Below, piece by piece: positions 40,801 to 48,597 of a DNA stretch of 64,000 bases. The stretch's first letter is position 1. Every line of letters starts with the position of its first letter. The translations under genes and the position numbers were made by a program. The notes beneath the pieces are model-generated. The model was not told the DNA's origin, ran no database searches, and saw only the letters and a program-made list of their open reading frames with translations. The DNA is from Hydrogenobaculum sp. 3684 (GTDB lineage: Bacteria > Aquificota > Aquificia > Aquificales > Aquificaceae): contig NC_015557.1 of assembly GCF_000213785.1 (NCBI RefSeq), positions 682,001-746,000 of the forward strand, written 5' to 3'.

Positions 40801-40896
40801 GTAGTAAGTGGTATGAGCATAGGTACTATTGCTACCTTACTTTTAATACCAGTGCTTCTTTATATAATACCGCCAAAAGATTATGCTAAGTTTTAA
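37813..40896 (+). CDS. Heavy-metal-type RND efflux pump (CzcA/CusA family)
   Basis: The 1027-residue inner-membrane proton antiport pump probably exports metal cations. TM4 has LGAVDFGIIIDSAILLAENI, the DFGxxxDxxxxxxEN motif that marks the heavy-metal efflux class. Also seen: KLDIEPFPDYSPVVVEI at the N terminus, FIPTLDEGNIYLRIT, and FRPVLMTGLVAALGLLPAA. A GGAGGAGAG site lies just upstream of ATG 37813. The metal (Cu/Ag against Co/Zn/Cd) cannot be read reliably here. Confidence 0.94.
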   Translation: MRSFINFVLQNKIVFIFLTILLFIFSIFGLKKLDIEPFPDYSPVVVEITAIYAGHSAKEVEKQVTIPLESALSAIPYATKINTLSLYGLSDVKVTFSYDISYDAAKQHIINRLTQVNLPPGVQPVIQSNPVGEVMRFQVRGLKHQSLMYLRTLADWPICRQIKTVPGIEDCNPIGGFEKQYQVIVDPQKLVKYNLTLSQVQNAIANANINVGGNYTEIGEQTYTIRGIGLIKNLNDIKNIVLTNYNGTPITVADIGKVRIGHAPVQGYMGLSIREPNGKWYSRNQVVVVTAVMRKDAQSVPTLKALDKKIKELNEQYKSQGVELVPYYTRQTLLNAVINKIKENATIGIILILAMVIFFLGDVPVALIVASVVPIALISTLALMAIRGEEANLISLGAVDFGIIIDSAILLAENIFRISEEKDNHSADYVIAYATMDIGKPVLFSILIIIASFIPLFMMSGAQGVLFSPMARTYVYALAIAIILTFTYVPSAIGLVKKQINKKEPKLPLLLTNFYIKILKQILKIAKPFAIVSFIVIAIMLISFKFLGTEFIPTLDEGNIYLRITFPYSIALSTSHKYANEVRQYMMTFPEVVSVDSRAGRPEDGTDDVGPYDTEYSIQLLPYSKWPSGMTKEKLENIMRKHLEKMFPGADVNFSQYIQDNFDEVLSGVKGENSLKIYGPNLKELEKLGKEITPILEHVKGMTDVGMYKELGQPEIDVRVDREKAARYGLNTGDVLNIIQAAIGSSPVTEVLKGDEQFDLVIRFPKDYRKTAKDIASIPILTPNGQLIKLGDVANVEYHIGAFFIYRENYQRFLPIKFSITTSNVGGVIKRAKEAIAKSVKLPPGYHLEWSGEYRQMIQAQHQMAIIIPVAVFIALAILYLYFKSLRYTFVAFSSAIVAIGTAIVTLLVLKMAFSVSSAIGFISIMGVSIMNGSVIVTQFIKLYESGLSVYDALIETMKDKFRPVLMTGLVAALGLLPAAVRTGIGTQVQKPLAVVVVSGMSIGTIATLLLIPVLLYIIPPKDYAKF

Positions 40897-40912
40897 TCCC
40901 TAAACCTACGCT

Positions 40913-40958
40913 AATACTTTTTAATGGCTTATACGCCATAATCCTAAATCCAAGTATT
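40913..40958. terminator. Nested inverted repeat between convergent genes
   Basis: Outer arms AATACTT (40913-40919) and AAGTATT (40952-40958) enclose inner arms ATGGC (40924-40928) and GCCAT (40935-40939). It lies between the convergent RND and porin genes. It could act as a weak two-way terminator. The stems are short and AT-rich and there is no long T-run. Confidence 0.3.
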
Positions 40959-42379
40959 TAAAACTGTGCATTTACTCTAAGCCCATAAACCCACAAAGGA
41001 CCTCTATTCTTATCATACCCTGGATGTCTTATGTATTGAGCATCTGGAGATATAGATATATACTTGTTTAGTTGATACTTGTAGTAAGCTTCCATTATTT
41101 CTTCATAGCCATAGTTAAATTGTCCGTTTTGACCTGAGCCTACAAAGAATGAAGATGATGGTTCGTTGATGGTACCTGATTCCAAATATCTTTTGTGGGT
41201 GTTTGAAAGGGCGTTTATGGCAAGGCCTATACCAAGTTGATCTTTGGGCCTTTTCCAATGAACGCCGTTTATAGAAATACCGCCTGCTATGTCTCTATCT
41301 GCATCGGTGTAGGCAAAATCTTCTGTTTGTCCGTTGTTAAAACCAGCTCTTAAAAAGAGTCCTGTTTTACCATCATCTGCTATAGGTTGTTCTAAGTTTA
41401 GGAAAAATCCCCATTTGTATCTTTTGTGATCTTTTGACTCTGTGCATATAACAGGGTAATCATATCCTGCCAAAGCTCCATTTGGTCCAAATTTTGTGTA
41501 ATAACAAGGGCTATTTGGAGAATAATAATAGCTAAAATTATCCATAGCCTCAGTATAGCTTCCCATCCTACCGTAGTTTAGCATGCCAAGAAGCCTTATC
41601 ACAGTTCCTATGTCGTTTGGTCTTAGAGAAAGCTGTGTGTTTAGACTGTAAGCTCCAGACTGATCGTAGGTGTTGCCGTTTGCCATGGTAGGTTCTGCCC
41701 CTAAAGCTATTTTAAAAGAATAGTGTTTCTTAACAACACCAGATTCTACACCTACTGTGTATCCTCTTGTATCTGCTCCGTAATCCCAAGCTACGTTGTC
41801 GTTAAAATCATAGTTTAAAAACTGAGTTCTTGGAGAGTTAGCATATCGGTTGTTATCAAAATCATCTGCTAGGGAAAACTTTCCTATCTTGATATAAAAA
41901 TATTCTTTTGGATAGTACCCTGGAAGCTGATCTGGAGCTCTTCCTTCATACTCCAAAGATTGAGATAGGGCTTTTGTGTATATAATATAAGCTCTTGCTA
42001 TATATGGGTTTTTGCCAAGATCAGATGACCCTGCCCTTATGTAAAGGAAGTTTGGATAACCACCTATTCCTTGACCATAACCTACGCCGTTTCCTTTAAA
42101 AAGCTGTATATCAAGATAAGCTTGGATATCTTTTGTAAGCTGTGCTCCTGTGTATAAACCATAAGACTGGGTTACCTCTTCGGATCTTCCACCACCGTTG
42201 TTTTTATATGGATTACCAAAGGTCATAGGTCCTTCGTAAGGGGAGTTGAAGTTTGTAGAGTATTGACCCACAAATGTTGCTTTCATACCTAAGAATTGAG
42301 GAAACCAAGGGGGAAGGTTTTGGGCTGTTGCAATTTCACAAAAAATAGACCCTACCAATAACATTTTGAAAATTTTCAT
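40958..42379 (-). CDS. OprB-like outer-membrane porin
   Basis: This is a 473-residue beta-barrel porin of probable carbohydrate-selective OprB type. The signal peptide ends at about residue 19 (ATA/QN). The sequence has repeated amphipathic strands with aromatic girdles (YIRAGSSDLGKNPYIARAYIIYT, GLFLRAGFNNGQTEDFAY) and ends in Phe (YGLRVNAQF), the usual barrel-assembly signal. AGGAGG precedes the ATG. Single gene, with an AT-rich 219-base upstream gap. Substrate unknown. Confidence 0.8.
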   Translation of the reverse strand: MKIFKMLLVGSIFCEIATAQNLPPWFPQFLGMKATFVGQYSTNFNSPYEGPMTFGNPYKNNGGGRSEEVTQSYGLYTGAQLTKDIQAYLDIQLFKGNGVGYGQGIGGYPNFLYIRAGSSDLGKNPYIARAYIIYTKALSQSLEYEGRAPDQLPGYYPKEYFYIKIGKFSLADDFDNNRYANSPRTQFLNYDFNDNVAWDYGADTRGYTVGVESGVVKKHYSFKIALGAEPTMANGNTYDQSGAYSLNTQLSLRPNDIGTVIRLLGMLNYGRMGSYTEAMDNFSYYYSPNSPCYYTKFGPNGALAGYDYPVICTESKDHKRYKWGFFLNLEQPIADDGKTGLFLRAGFNNGQTEDFAYTDADRDIAGGISINGVHWKRPKDQLGIGLAINALSNTHKRYLESGTINEPSSSFFVGSGQNGQFNYGYEEIMEAYYKYQLNKYISISPDAQYIRHPGYDKNRGPLWVYGLRVNAQF

Positions 42380-42457
42380 AATAAACCTCCTATAGAGCTC
42401 TAAAACAAAGTAATTTTTTTAACCCTAAACAAAATTAGTTTAACAGCGAATTTTTAA

Positions 42458-42553
42458 TGTATTGTTAAAAAAGTAAAAAATTTAGATCTTACTGGGAGGT
42501 TTATAACAAGAGATCCTAAAGATTTCCTTTATGATTTCGAAAGCACACCATAG
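42458..42553 (+). pseudogene. Possible gene remnant in the porin/MFS gap
   Basis: A 31-codon open stretch without a start codon reads protein-like at its end: NLDLTGRFITRDPKDFLYDF, then ESTP and TAG. Its local base composition is less AT-rich than its surroundings. It could be the 3' remnant of a lost gene, or chance. The rest of the 219-base gap 42380-42598 holds the porin SD and AT-rich sequence, and nothing else I recognise. Confidence 0.2.
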
Positions 42554-42598
42554 TCTATTTATGCTATCACAAATTTATCTATTTGACAATGATATATA

Positions 42599-44092
42599 TT
42601 AGATATTTTTGCTTTTCCTACTTTCTATATAGAAAAATAAAATGATAGTGATAATTACAGAAAACGAAACAGCATAAAAGGAAAATCTAAATACCTCTGT
42701 AACGCCGTAGGCTTCTGATATTAGCATTTGAAATTTATATAAAATAGCTTTTGCCAATATTTTTGAATCAAATTTTTCTTCAAAAAGCCTAAAACCAACA
42801 CTGTTAAAAGTCCTTGAATCATTTATGTAATCAAAGTTTTTTGCACTATAAGAGGTTATGATGTTGGTAGCTATAGAAGTACCAAGTGAAGCCCCTATGA
42901 GCCTCATATACCCGTAAATGGCTGTAGATAATCCCATAAGCTCTGGTTTTACAGAGTTAAAAGCTATTTTTAAAATAGGTGCAAAGAAAAGCCCCATACC
43001 AATACCAACAAGAAGCATATATAAAGTAATGTCATGTTTTGGAGTATAATAGTCTATGTTAGATAAGAAGAAAAACAACGTTATCATCAAAATTGCCTCT
43101 GAAGAAAATATCAGTATAGCTGGATTTATTTTATCCGCCAGCTTGCCACCTATGAGAGAGAAAACCCCTATTCCTATAGCGTAAGGGAATATATGAAGTC
43201 CCGTTTGAAAAGTGCTGAGGTCTCTAATTCTTTCAAAATATATGGGTATTGTATATACTGTTTGAAAAAATGTAAGCCCTTGCACTAAAACAAACACGCT
43301 TACTGCCAACGTAAATTCCAAATTTTTGAAAATTTCAATACCCACAAGCTTATTCTCAAATATTGTTTCTAAAAGCAAGAAAATCAAAAAAGATAATACA
43401 GAGATTGTTAGAAAATATATAGATTTTATGTTTGAAAACCATCCCCATTTTTCACCTTTTGACAAAAGCACAATTGATGATACACTAAAACAAGAAAGCG
43501 CTAAAAAACTCCATATATTAAACATAGTTTTTTGGCTTTTAACATGATAAGAAGGTAAAAACGATACACCCAAAGCTAAAAGCAAAATGGATATTGGAAC
43601 ATTTATATAAAAAATAGCGCGCCAGGATATATATTCTACCAAATAACCCCCTATTGTTGGTCCAAGCCCAGGTGCAAAAGACATACCAAGAGCGTATATA
43701 CCCATAGCCCTCCCTCTTTCTTCTTTGGAAAAGCTCATTTGTATCATAGCTTGACCAGACGGTATAATAAGCCCTTCTCCTATACCTTGAGCGCTTCTAA
43801 AAAGTATCATTTCAAACAAAGAATGAGACTGACCCGCCAACACGCTACCAAGCGTATAAAATATAAGCCCTGATATGTATACTTTTTTAAAACCGTGCAT
43901 TCCTGATATTGTATTGAAAGTCAACATAGTTATAGCTGTAGATATTAAATAGCTTATAGAAACCCACTCTATACCAAACAAATCTGTATGAAGAGGCGCT
44001 ATCATCCTTGGCATTGCTACGTTGACGCTTGTGGTACCAAGCACCACCATAAACACACCTAAAGACACTATACCTACATAAAACCATTTCAT
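42599..44092 (-). CDS. MFS drug:proton antiporter, DHA2 (EmrB/QacA) type
   Basis: This exporter in the inner membrane has 497 residues and about 14 hydrophobic segments, as expected for DHA2. Motif A-like and motif C regions are visible: RSAQGIGEGLIIPSGQAMI and MSFAPGLGPTIGGYLVEYISWRAIFYINVPI (the antiporter GxxxGPxxGG). No EmrA-like adaptor is adjacent. It is divergent from the pterin dehydratase gene. A TATAAT at 44110-44115 gives a predicted leader of about ten bases with no SD. Confidence 0.9.
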   Translation of the reverse strand: MKWFYVGIVSLGVFMVVLGTTSVNVAMPRMIAPLHTDLFGIEWVSISYLISTAITMLTFNTISGMHGFKKVYISGLIFYTLGSVLAGQSHSLFEMILFRSAQGIGEGLIIPSGQAMIQMSFSKEERGRAMGIYALGMSFAPGLGPTIGGYLVEYISWRAIFYINVPISILLLALGVSFLPSYHVKSQKTMFNIWSFLALSCFSVSSIVLLSKGEKWGWFSNIKSIYFLTISVLSFLIFLLLETIFENKLVGIEIFKNLEFTLAVSVFVLVQGLTFFQTVYTIPIYFERIRDLSTFQTGLHIFPYAIGIGVFSLIGGKLADKINPAILIFSSEAILMITLFFFLSNIDYYTPKHDITLYMLLVGIGMGLFFAPILKIAFNSVKPELMGLSTAIYGYMRLIGASLGTSIATNIITSYSAKNFDYINDSRTFNSVGFRLFEEKFDSKILAKAILYKFQMLISEAYGVTEVFRFSFYAVSFSVIITIILFFYIESRKSKNI

Positions 44093-44109
44093 GACTGACC
44101 AATCATACT

Positions 44110-44115
44110 ATTATA
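44110..44115 (-). promoter_or_regulatory. Predicted -10 of the MFS gene
   Basis: TATAAT on the minus strand, 17 bases before ATG 44092. It lies 28 bases from the oppositely directed TATAAT at 44144-44149, so the two promoters are back to back. Confidence 0.4.
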
Positions 44116-44143
44116 CCAAATACTCTATATCAAAGCAATGGTG

Positions 44144-44149
44144 TATAAT
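44144..44149 (+). promoter_or_regulatory. Predicted -10 of the pterin dehydratase gene (leaderless)
   Basis: TATAAT seven bases before ATG 44157, no SD. It supports that ATG over the upstream in-frame ATG at 44091, which lies before the promoter. Confidence 0.45.
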
Positions 44150-44156
44150 ATGTTTT

Positions 44157-44423
44157 ATGGAAAAGCTTGAAAACGGATGGATAAAAAACGGCAAAAGCAT
44201 AACAAAGACATACTTTTTAGAAAACTGGGATAATATTACAGAATTTCTCATATTCATTACAAATCTTATAAAAGAGCTTGACCATCACCCAGATATTCTT
44301 TTTCATACAGCCAGCAAAAGCATCACAATATTTTTAACTACGCATAGCTCAAGCGGTATTTCTGAAAAAGATTTTGAATTTGCAAAAAGACTCGATGATT
44401 GGATGATGGAACATACCCAATAA
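44157..44423 (+). CDS. Pterin-4a-carbinolamine dehydratase-like protein
   Basis: It has 88 residues from ATG 44157. Family motifs: ENWDNITEFLIFITNLIKELDHHPDI (active-site His pair) and IFLTTHSSSGISEKDFEFAKRLDDW. The enzyme dehydrates pterin-4a-carbinolamine after aromatic amino acid hydroxylation; in bacteria without a hydroxylase, related proteins have been linked to molybdopterin metabolism. No hydroxylase gene is in the window. A start at 44091 is rejected: it would overlap the MFS gene and precede the promoter. Confidence 0.88.
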   Translation: MEKLENGWIKNGKSITKTYFLENWDNITEFLIFITNLIKELDHHPDILFHTASKSITIFLTTHSSSGISEKDFEFAKRLDDWMMEHTQ

Positions 44424-44427
44424 GCTA

Positions 44428-45699
44428 ATGTCTAAAAAAGAATTATTTACTTATACGCTGCTTTCTTTTTATTTTTTCTTTCTTGGCAACAACATACTTT
44501 CAATCACCTCTCCAGATGAAGGAAGAAACCTATACGCCGCCGTTTATATGCTTCAGACTGGGCACTTTCTAACGCCTATGTTTAACTGTCATTTTAGATT
44601 TGAAAAACCACCTATGCTATACTGGGTTAGTGATTTGTTGTTTTTAATCTTTGGAGTTCATGCTTGGCTTGCAAGAGCTGTTTCTGGTATTAGCGCTTTT
44701 ATAGTAGGTATTTTTACATATAAAATAGCAAAGGATATATATAAGCTTGAAAATCCTTTTTACGCATCTTTGGTGCTTTTTACCATCACCCATCTTTGGA
44801 TAGAATCAAGGGCATACGTGCCAGAGATGCTTCTTACAGCTTTTGAAATAATAGCCATATACTATTTTCTAAAAGATAAAATAAGCTTAGGTTATCTTTT
44901 TATGGGTCTTGCCACACTCACAAAAGGACCAGTGGGTACCACTGTAGTACTTATGGTTATTATTACTCTAAAAAGAGATATTAAGTATTTTAAAAAGCTC
45001 TTAGATCTAAAAAGCATACTACTTTATATCTTGGTGGGCTGGAGTTGGTATTTTTATATGGTTTATAGATATGGATTTTACTATATATACAAATTTTTCA
45101 TAAGAAACAATATAGATGTCTATACAGGGCAAAAAAATATACACCTTTACCCGTTTTATTATTATGTAGTTGTGCTTCTTATAGCCCTAATCCTATGGGT
45201 CCCTTGGTTTTATAGCTTTTTTAAAAAATATATAAAAGATAAATCAAAAACTGCCACAGATATGCTATTGTGGTCTTTGGTGGTACTCTTATTTTTTACT
45301 TTATCCAAAAACAAACTCCATCATTACATAATAAGTATATACGTCCCTATTTCAATATTTATATCTATTTATGCACCAAAAAAGCTAATAAAGTTTAACG
45401 TGTTTTTATCAAGCATCTTGCTTTTTATACTTTTTATACTTGCTTATCGCTATGAACAAGAACGCTTTGTCCCAAAAGCTGTATCTATACTAAAAGCCCA
45501 AAAACTACCAGTTTATTACGACAACGCTCATCTATCAGCAATGGTATACTATCTAAACACCTGCATAGACTCTTTACCAAAATACACACCAAAACACTAC
45601 TTTGTAATATCAAAAAATCCTCCAGATAAAATGCCCTCTTTTAAGCTTTTAACAAAAGGCATAGAGTTTGACGGGAAGTATTATCTTTACGAGAGATAA
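44428..45699 (+). CDS. ArnT/PMT-like membrane glycosyltransferase
   Basis: This GT-C enzyme has 423 residues and about 10-12 membrane segments. The first loop SPDEGRNLYAAVYMLQTGHFLTP then FRFEKPPMLYW matches the DExRYAxxAxxMLxxGxWxxP...KPPLxYW pattern of ArnT-like lipid A aminoarabinose and protein mannosyl transferases. It is shorter than ArnT (about 550) and has only a small C-terminal domain. It probably modifies lipid A or another envelope acceptor from an undecaprenyl-phosphate sugar. It follows the dehydratase by 4 bases. Confidence 0.82.
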   Translation: MSKKELFTYTLLSFYFFFLGNNILSITSPDEGRNLYAAVYMLQTGHFLTPMFNCHFRFEKPPMLYWVSDLLFLIFGVHAWLARAVSGISAFIVGIFTYKIAKDIYKLENPFYASLVLFTITHLWIESRAYVPEMLLTAFEIIAIYYFLKDKISLGYLFMGLATLTKGPVGTTVVLMVIITLKRDIKYFKKLLDLKSILLYILVGWSWYFYMVYRYGFYYIYKFFIRNNIDVYTGQKNIHLYPFYYYVVVLLIALILWVPWFYSFFKKYIKDKSKTATDMLLWSLVVLLFFTLSKNKLHHYIISIYVPISIFISIYAPKKLIKFNVFLSSILLFILFILAYRYEQERFVPKAVSILKAQKLPVYYDNAHLSAMVYYLNTCIDSLPKYTPKHYFVISKNPPDKMPSFKLLTKGIEFDGKYYLYER

Positions 45700-45702
45700 T
45701 TC

Positions 45703-45731
45703 TTGACAAAATATCAAAGCTTATTTATAAT
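45703..45731 (+). promoter_or_regulatory. Consensus sigma-70 promoter of the traT-like gene
   Basis: TTGACA (45703-45708), 17-base spacing, TATAAT (45726-45731): a perfect housekeeping consensus, the only one I saw in the window. Predicted start about 45738. The leader carries AGGAGGA at 45749-45755. Confidence 0.8.
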
Positions 45732-45760
45732 AGAAGCCAGAAAATTTTAGGAGGAGATGT

Positions 45761-46522
45761 ATGTTTAAAAGAAAATTCAGCATAACAAAATTAGTAATTG
45801 GCTCGGTTTTTGCCTTGTATACTTGTGCTTCCTTTGGTTCTGGTCTATTTCAGACTAAAGCAGCAAGCAAAACTAGCGCAAGTGGGCTTTCTGCGGGTAA
45901 TGTTAAGGTGTTTACCAGAATGAGTTCTAGTATTTTCTTACAGCCAGTACCACCAAGTGAAAAAGTTATCTATGTGCTTGTAAGAAATACTTCAACAGCT
46001 AGGCACATAAATTTTACTAAAGATTTAATAAGCGTTTTAAAAAAAGAAGGTTATACCATAACAGACGATCCACAAAAAGCTCATTTTATATTGATGGCAA
46101 ACGTATTATATATAGGTAAAGAAACAAAAGATCACACCGTAGCTGGAGCCTTAGCTGGAGGTTTTGGAGGAGCCGTGGTGGGAAATGCTGTGAACTCCGG
46201 TGGTGAAGGCTCCTTAGTAGGTGGATTATTTGGTTCCTTAGTGGGTGGATTAGTAGGACATATGATTCAAAAAGATTCATATATGATGGTTGTAGATATA
46301 CAATTGGAAGAGAGAGCTCCAGGAACATACACAACAACATCTACTCTAGCCAGCCAAGGTACAAATACAATTATATCAACACATAATGCTGCTATTAAAG
46401 GATGGCAAATATACAGAGACAGGTTAGTTTCTGGGGCTGAGGCTACTAACTTAGAATTTGCTTCTGCTGAACCAGTTCTAAAAAAACAAATGGCTCATTC
46501 TATAGGTAACTTATTACCATAA
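45761..46522 (+). CDS. TraT-like surface-exclusion/complement-resistance lipoprotein
   Basis: The 253 residues match the plasmid TraT family along their length by recalled pattern: NVKVFTRMSSSIFLQPVPPSEKVIYVLVRNTS, KKEGYTITDDPQKAHFILMANVLYIGK, a Gly/Ala-rich hydrophobic region at about 126-170, MMVVDIQLEERAPG, and the C-terminal PVLKKQMAHSIGNLL. TraT is an outer-membrane lipoprotein oligomer that blocks mating and protects the surface. The signal peptide has Cys22 but an imperfect lipobox (LYTC). It has a perfect promoter and strong SD, suggesting abundant expression. No transfer genes are near. Confidence 0.87.
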   Translation: MFKRKFSITKLVIGSVFALYTCASFGSGLFQTKAASKTSASGLSAGNVKVFTRMSSSIFLQPVPPSEKVIYVLVRNTSTARHINFTKDLISVLKKEGYTITDDPQKAHFILMANVLYIGKETKDHTVAGALAGGFGGAVVGNAVNSGGEGSLVGGLFGSLVGGLVGHMIQKDSYMMVVDIQLEERAPGTYTTTSTLASQGTNTIISTHNAAIKGWQIYRDRLVSGAEATNLEFASAEPVLKKQMAHSIGNLLP

Positions 46523-46539
46523 AAACAATTTTTTATAAA

Positions 46540-46611
46540 GCGGTAATAGCTCAATGGTAGAGCGGCTGCTTCCCAAGCAGCAGGTTGCGGGTTCGAATCC
46601 CGTTTACCGCT
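46540..46611 (+). tRNA. tRNA-Gly, anticodon CCC
   Basis: This is a 72-base cloverleaf. Acceptor GCGGTAA pairs with TTACCGC, the D arm is GCTC/GAGC, and the anticodon stem GCTGC/GCAGC has loop TTCCCAA with anticodon CCC (reads GGG). The T arm GCGGG/CCCGT has loop TTCGAAT. The discriminator is T and no CCA is encoded. It begins 17 bases after the traT-like stop, so it may share that strong promoter, and ends 1 base before the convergent hisA stop. Confidence 0.96.
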
Positions 46612-46612
46612 T

Positions 46613-47317
46613 TTATAAATTATAAATATCTATCTTGTTTTCGTATATAGCCTTTCCTACCACTACCCCGTTTACTACAGTTTTTAACTTTATTACATCT
46701 TCTAAAGAAGCTACACCACCAGAAGCTATTATAGGCTTTGTTGTACATTTTTTAAAATCCTTATAAGGGTTTATGTCTACTCCAGTTAGTGTGCCATCTA
46801 TATTTATATTGGTATAAAGATAGGATTCTATAGGGTAATTATCGTATATTCTTGCCATATCGCAAGGACTTATACTACTTTCCTCTTCCCACCCTCCTAT
46901 AGCTACTTTGCCGTTTTTAGCGTCTACGCTTAAGATTATCTTGTTTTTGTATAATTCTAAAAGCCTTATAAACTCTTCTTTATTTTTAACGGCCATCGTA
47001 CCTACTATGATATAATCAGCACCTATATCAAAAAGTGCTTTGGCAGTTTCTAAGCTCCTAATACCTCCACCTATTTCCACCTTGGCATCGTTTTTTTGTG
47101 TTAGCATATCTTCTAAAAGTTTTAGGTTTTTAGGAATGCCAACTTTAGCCCCGTCTAAATCTACTATATGAATACGTGTAAATCCAAGCTCTACAAAAAG
47201 CTTAAACTGATCTATAGGATTTTGCCTATATACTTTTACATTTTCAAATTTTCCTTCTTTTAACCTTACTACAGCTCCGTCTTTTATGTCTATAGCTGGT
47301 ATTATAAAATCTTTCAT
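46613..47317 (-). CDS. hisA: Phosphoribosylformimino-AICAR ribotide isomerase
   Basis: It isomerises ProFAR to PRFAR in histidine synthesis. It is a 234-residue TIM barrel starting KDFIIPAIDIKDGAVVRLKEG. Catalytic Asp residues are in PAIDIKDG and NINIDGTLTGVD; phosphate loops are EIGGGIRS and ASGGVASLEDV. The ATG at 47317 overlaps the hemL stop by 4 bases; a longer frame from 47395 lies wholly inside hemL and is rejected. It is the only his gene here. Confidence 0.95.
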   Translation of the reverse strand: MKDFIIPAIDIKDGAVVRLKEGKFENVKVYRQNPIDQFKLFVELGFTRIHIVDLDGAKVGIPKNLKLLEDMLTQKNDAKVEIGGGIRSLETAKALFDIGADYIIVGTMAVKNKEEFIRLLELYKNKIILSVDAKNGKVAIGGWEEESSISPCDMARIYDNYPIESYLYTNINIDGTLTGVDINPYKDFKKCTTKPIIASGGVASLEDVIKLKTVVNGVVVGKAIYENKIDIYNL

Positions 47318-48591
47318 AGCAAATCTATGGCTTTTTTTAGTTTTTCCAACGTTGTATCTACAACGTCTTTTGTATGAGCGGTTGATAAAAACCATGCTTC
47401 AAACTGAGAGGGTGGTATCAAGACACCTTCTTGTAAAGCGTTTCTAAAAAACTTACCAAAAAGCGCTGTATCTGAGGTTTTTGCGCTTTTAAAATCTATA
47501 ACATCTTTATCTGTAAAAAATATAGTAAACATAGAAGCAATTTCATTTATTCTATGAGGTATGCCTTTTTCTGAAAGCATTTTTGAAAGTGTATAAGTAA
47601 GATAAGCTCTTAATTCTGATAGTCTATCGTATATGGCAATATCTTTAATCAAGGTTTTTAAAATAGCAAGCCCAGAAGCTACAGATATAGGATTTCCAGA
47701 AAGAGTGCCGGCTTGATAGATTGGGCCTTCTGGAGCCACTTTTTCCATGATGTGGTTTTTAGCCCCATATGCACCTATTGGCATTCCACCACCTATTATT
47801 TTGCCATAGCATACGATATCTGGTTCTATACCAAAGTATTCAGCAGCTCCTCCTAAAGCCAATCTAAACCCTGTTATCACCTCGTCAAATATTAAAAGAG
47901 CATCGTTTTCTTTTGTGATATCTCTTAATTTTTTAAGCCAAGATTCTTTTGGAAGCACAACGCCCATATTACCAGCTACAGGCTCTACCAATACAGCCGC
48001 TATTTGATTTTTATACTTTATAAAAGCCTCTTCTAAAGCGTTTTCATCGTTGTAATCAAGCACAATTGTAAGGGCTGCAAACTCTTTTGGTATACCGGGA
48101 GTCCCAGGTATTCCAAGGGTAGCAACACCAGAACCAGCTCCCACCAAAACACTATCGCTAAACCCATGATAACATCCATCGAACTTTATTATATAAGGCT
48201 TGTTGGTGATACCCCTTGCAAGCCTAATAGTAGACATCACAGCTTCTGTACCACTGGACACAAACCTCACTTTATCTATAACTTTTGAGGCTTTTACTAT
48301 AAGCTCTGATAGTTCTATCTCATACATGTTTGTGATACCAAAAGAGTTTCCCTTATCAAGGGCTTCCATTATCTTTGATACCACTATTTCGCTTCTATGT
48401 CCAAGTATGAGGGGTCCAAATGAAAGCATATAATCTACATACCTTTTTCCTTCTATGTCTTCTATAAAAGCTCCAAAACCCCTATTTACAACTATAGGCT
48501 CAGCCCCTACAGATTTAAAAGCCCTTACCGGAGACGATACGCCTCCAGGCATGTATTTCTTTGCCAATTCAAAAGCTTCTTTGTTAGTCAT
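47314..48591 (-). CDS. hemL: Glutamate-1-semialdehyde 2,1-aminomutase
   Basis: This PLP enzyme makes 5-aminolevulinate for heme by the C5 pathway. It has 425 residues from ATG 48591. Seen: KKYMPGGVSSPVRAF at the N terminus, SSGTEAVMSTIRLAR, DEVITGFRLALGGAAEYFG, the PLP lysine in CYGKIIGGGMPIGAYG, and QAGTLSGNPISVASGL. The longer frame from 48624 is rejected because TATAAT lies within that extension, six bases before ATG 48591. Confidence 0.97.
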   Translation of the reverse strand: MTNKEAFELAKKYMPGGVSSPVRAFKSVGAEPIVVNRGFGAFIEDIEGKRYVDYMLSFGPLILGHRSEIVVSKIMEALDKGNSFGITNMYEIELSELIVKASKVIDKVRFVSSGTEAVMSTIRLARGITNKPYIIKFDGCYHGFSDSVLVGAGSGVATLGIPGTPGIPKEFAALTIVLDYNDENALEEAFIKYKNQIAAVLVEPVAGNMGVVLPKESWLKKLRDITKENDALLIFDEVITGFRLALGGAAEYFGIEPDIVCYGKIIGGGMPIGAYGAKNHIMEKVAPEGPIYQAGTLSGNPISVASGLAILKTLIKDIAIYDRLSELRAYLTYTLSKMLSEKGIPHRINEIASMFTIFFTDKDVIDFKSAKTSDTALFGKFFRNALQEGVLIPPSQFEAWFLSTAHTKDVVDTTLEKLKKAIDLL

Positions 48592-48597
48592 ACAAAT

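Noticed and set aside
44091-44156. Upstream ATG of the pterin dehydratase frame
   Set aside because: It would precede the predicted promoter and overlap the MFS start; the extra residues do not fit the family.
46086-46340. Minus-strand Leu-rich frame within the traT-like gene
   Set aside because: It is the shadow of the Gly-rich segment on the other strand.
46540-46611. tRNA-Gly as an integration site
   Set aside because: No integrase, and no repeated 3' tRNA segment was seen in the window; the downstream gene is housekeeping hisA.
47318-47395. N-terminal extension of hisA
   Set aside because: It lies wholly inside hemL and gives basic sequence not found in HisA; ATG 47317 gives the family N terminus and an ATGA overlap.
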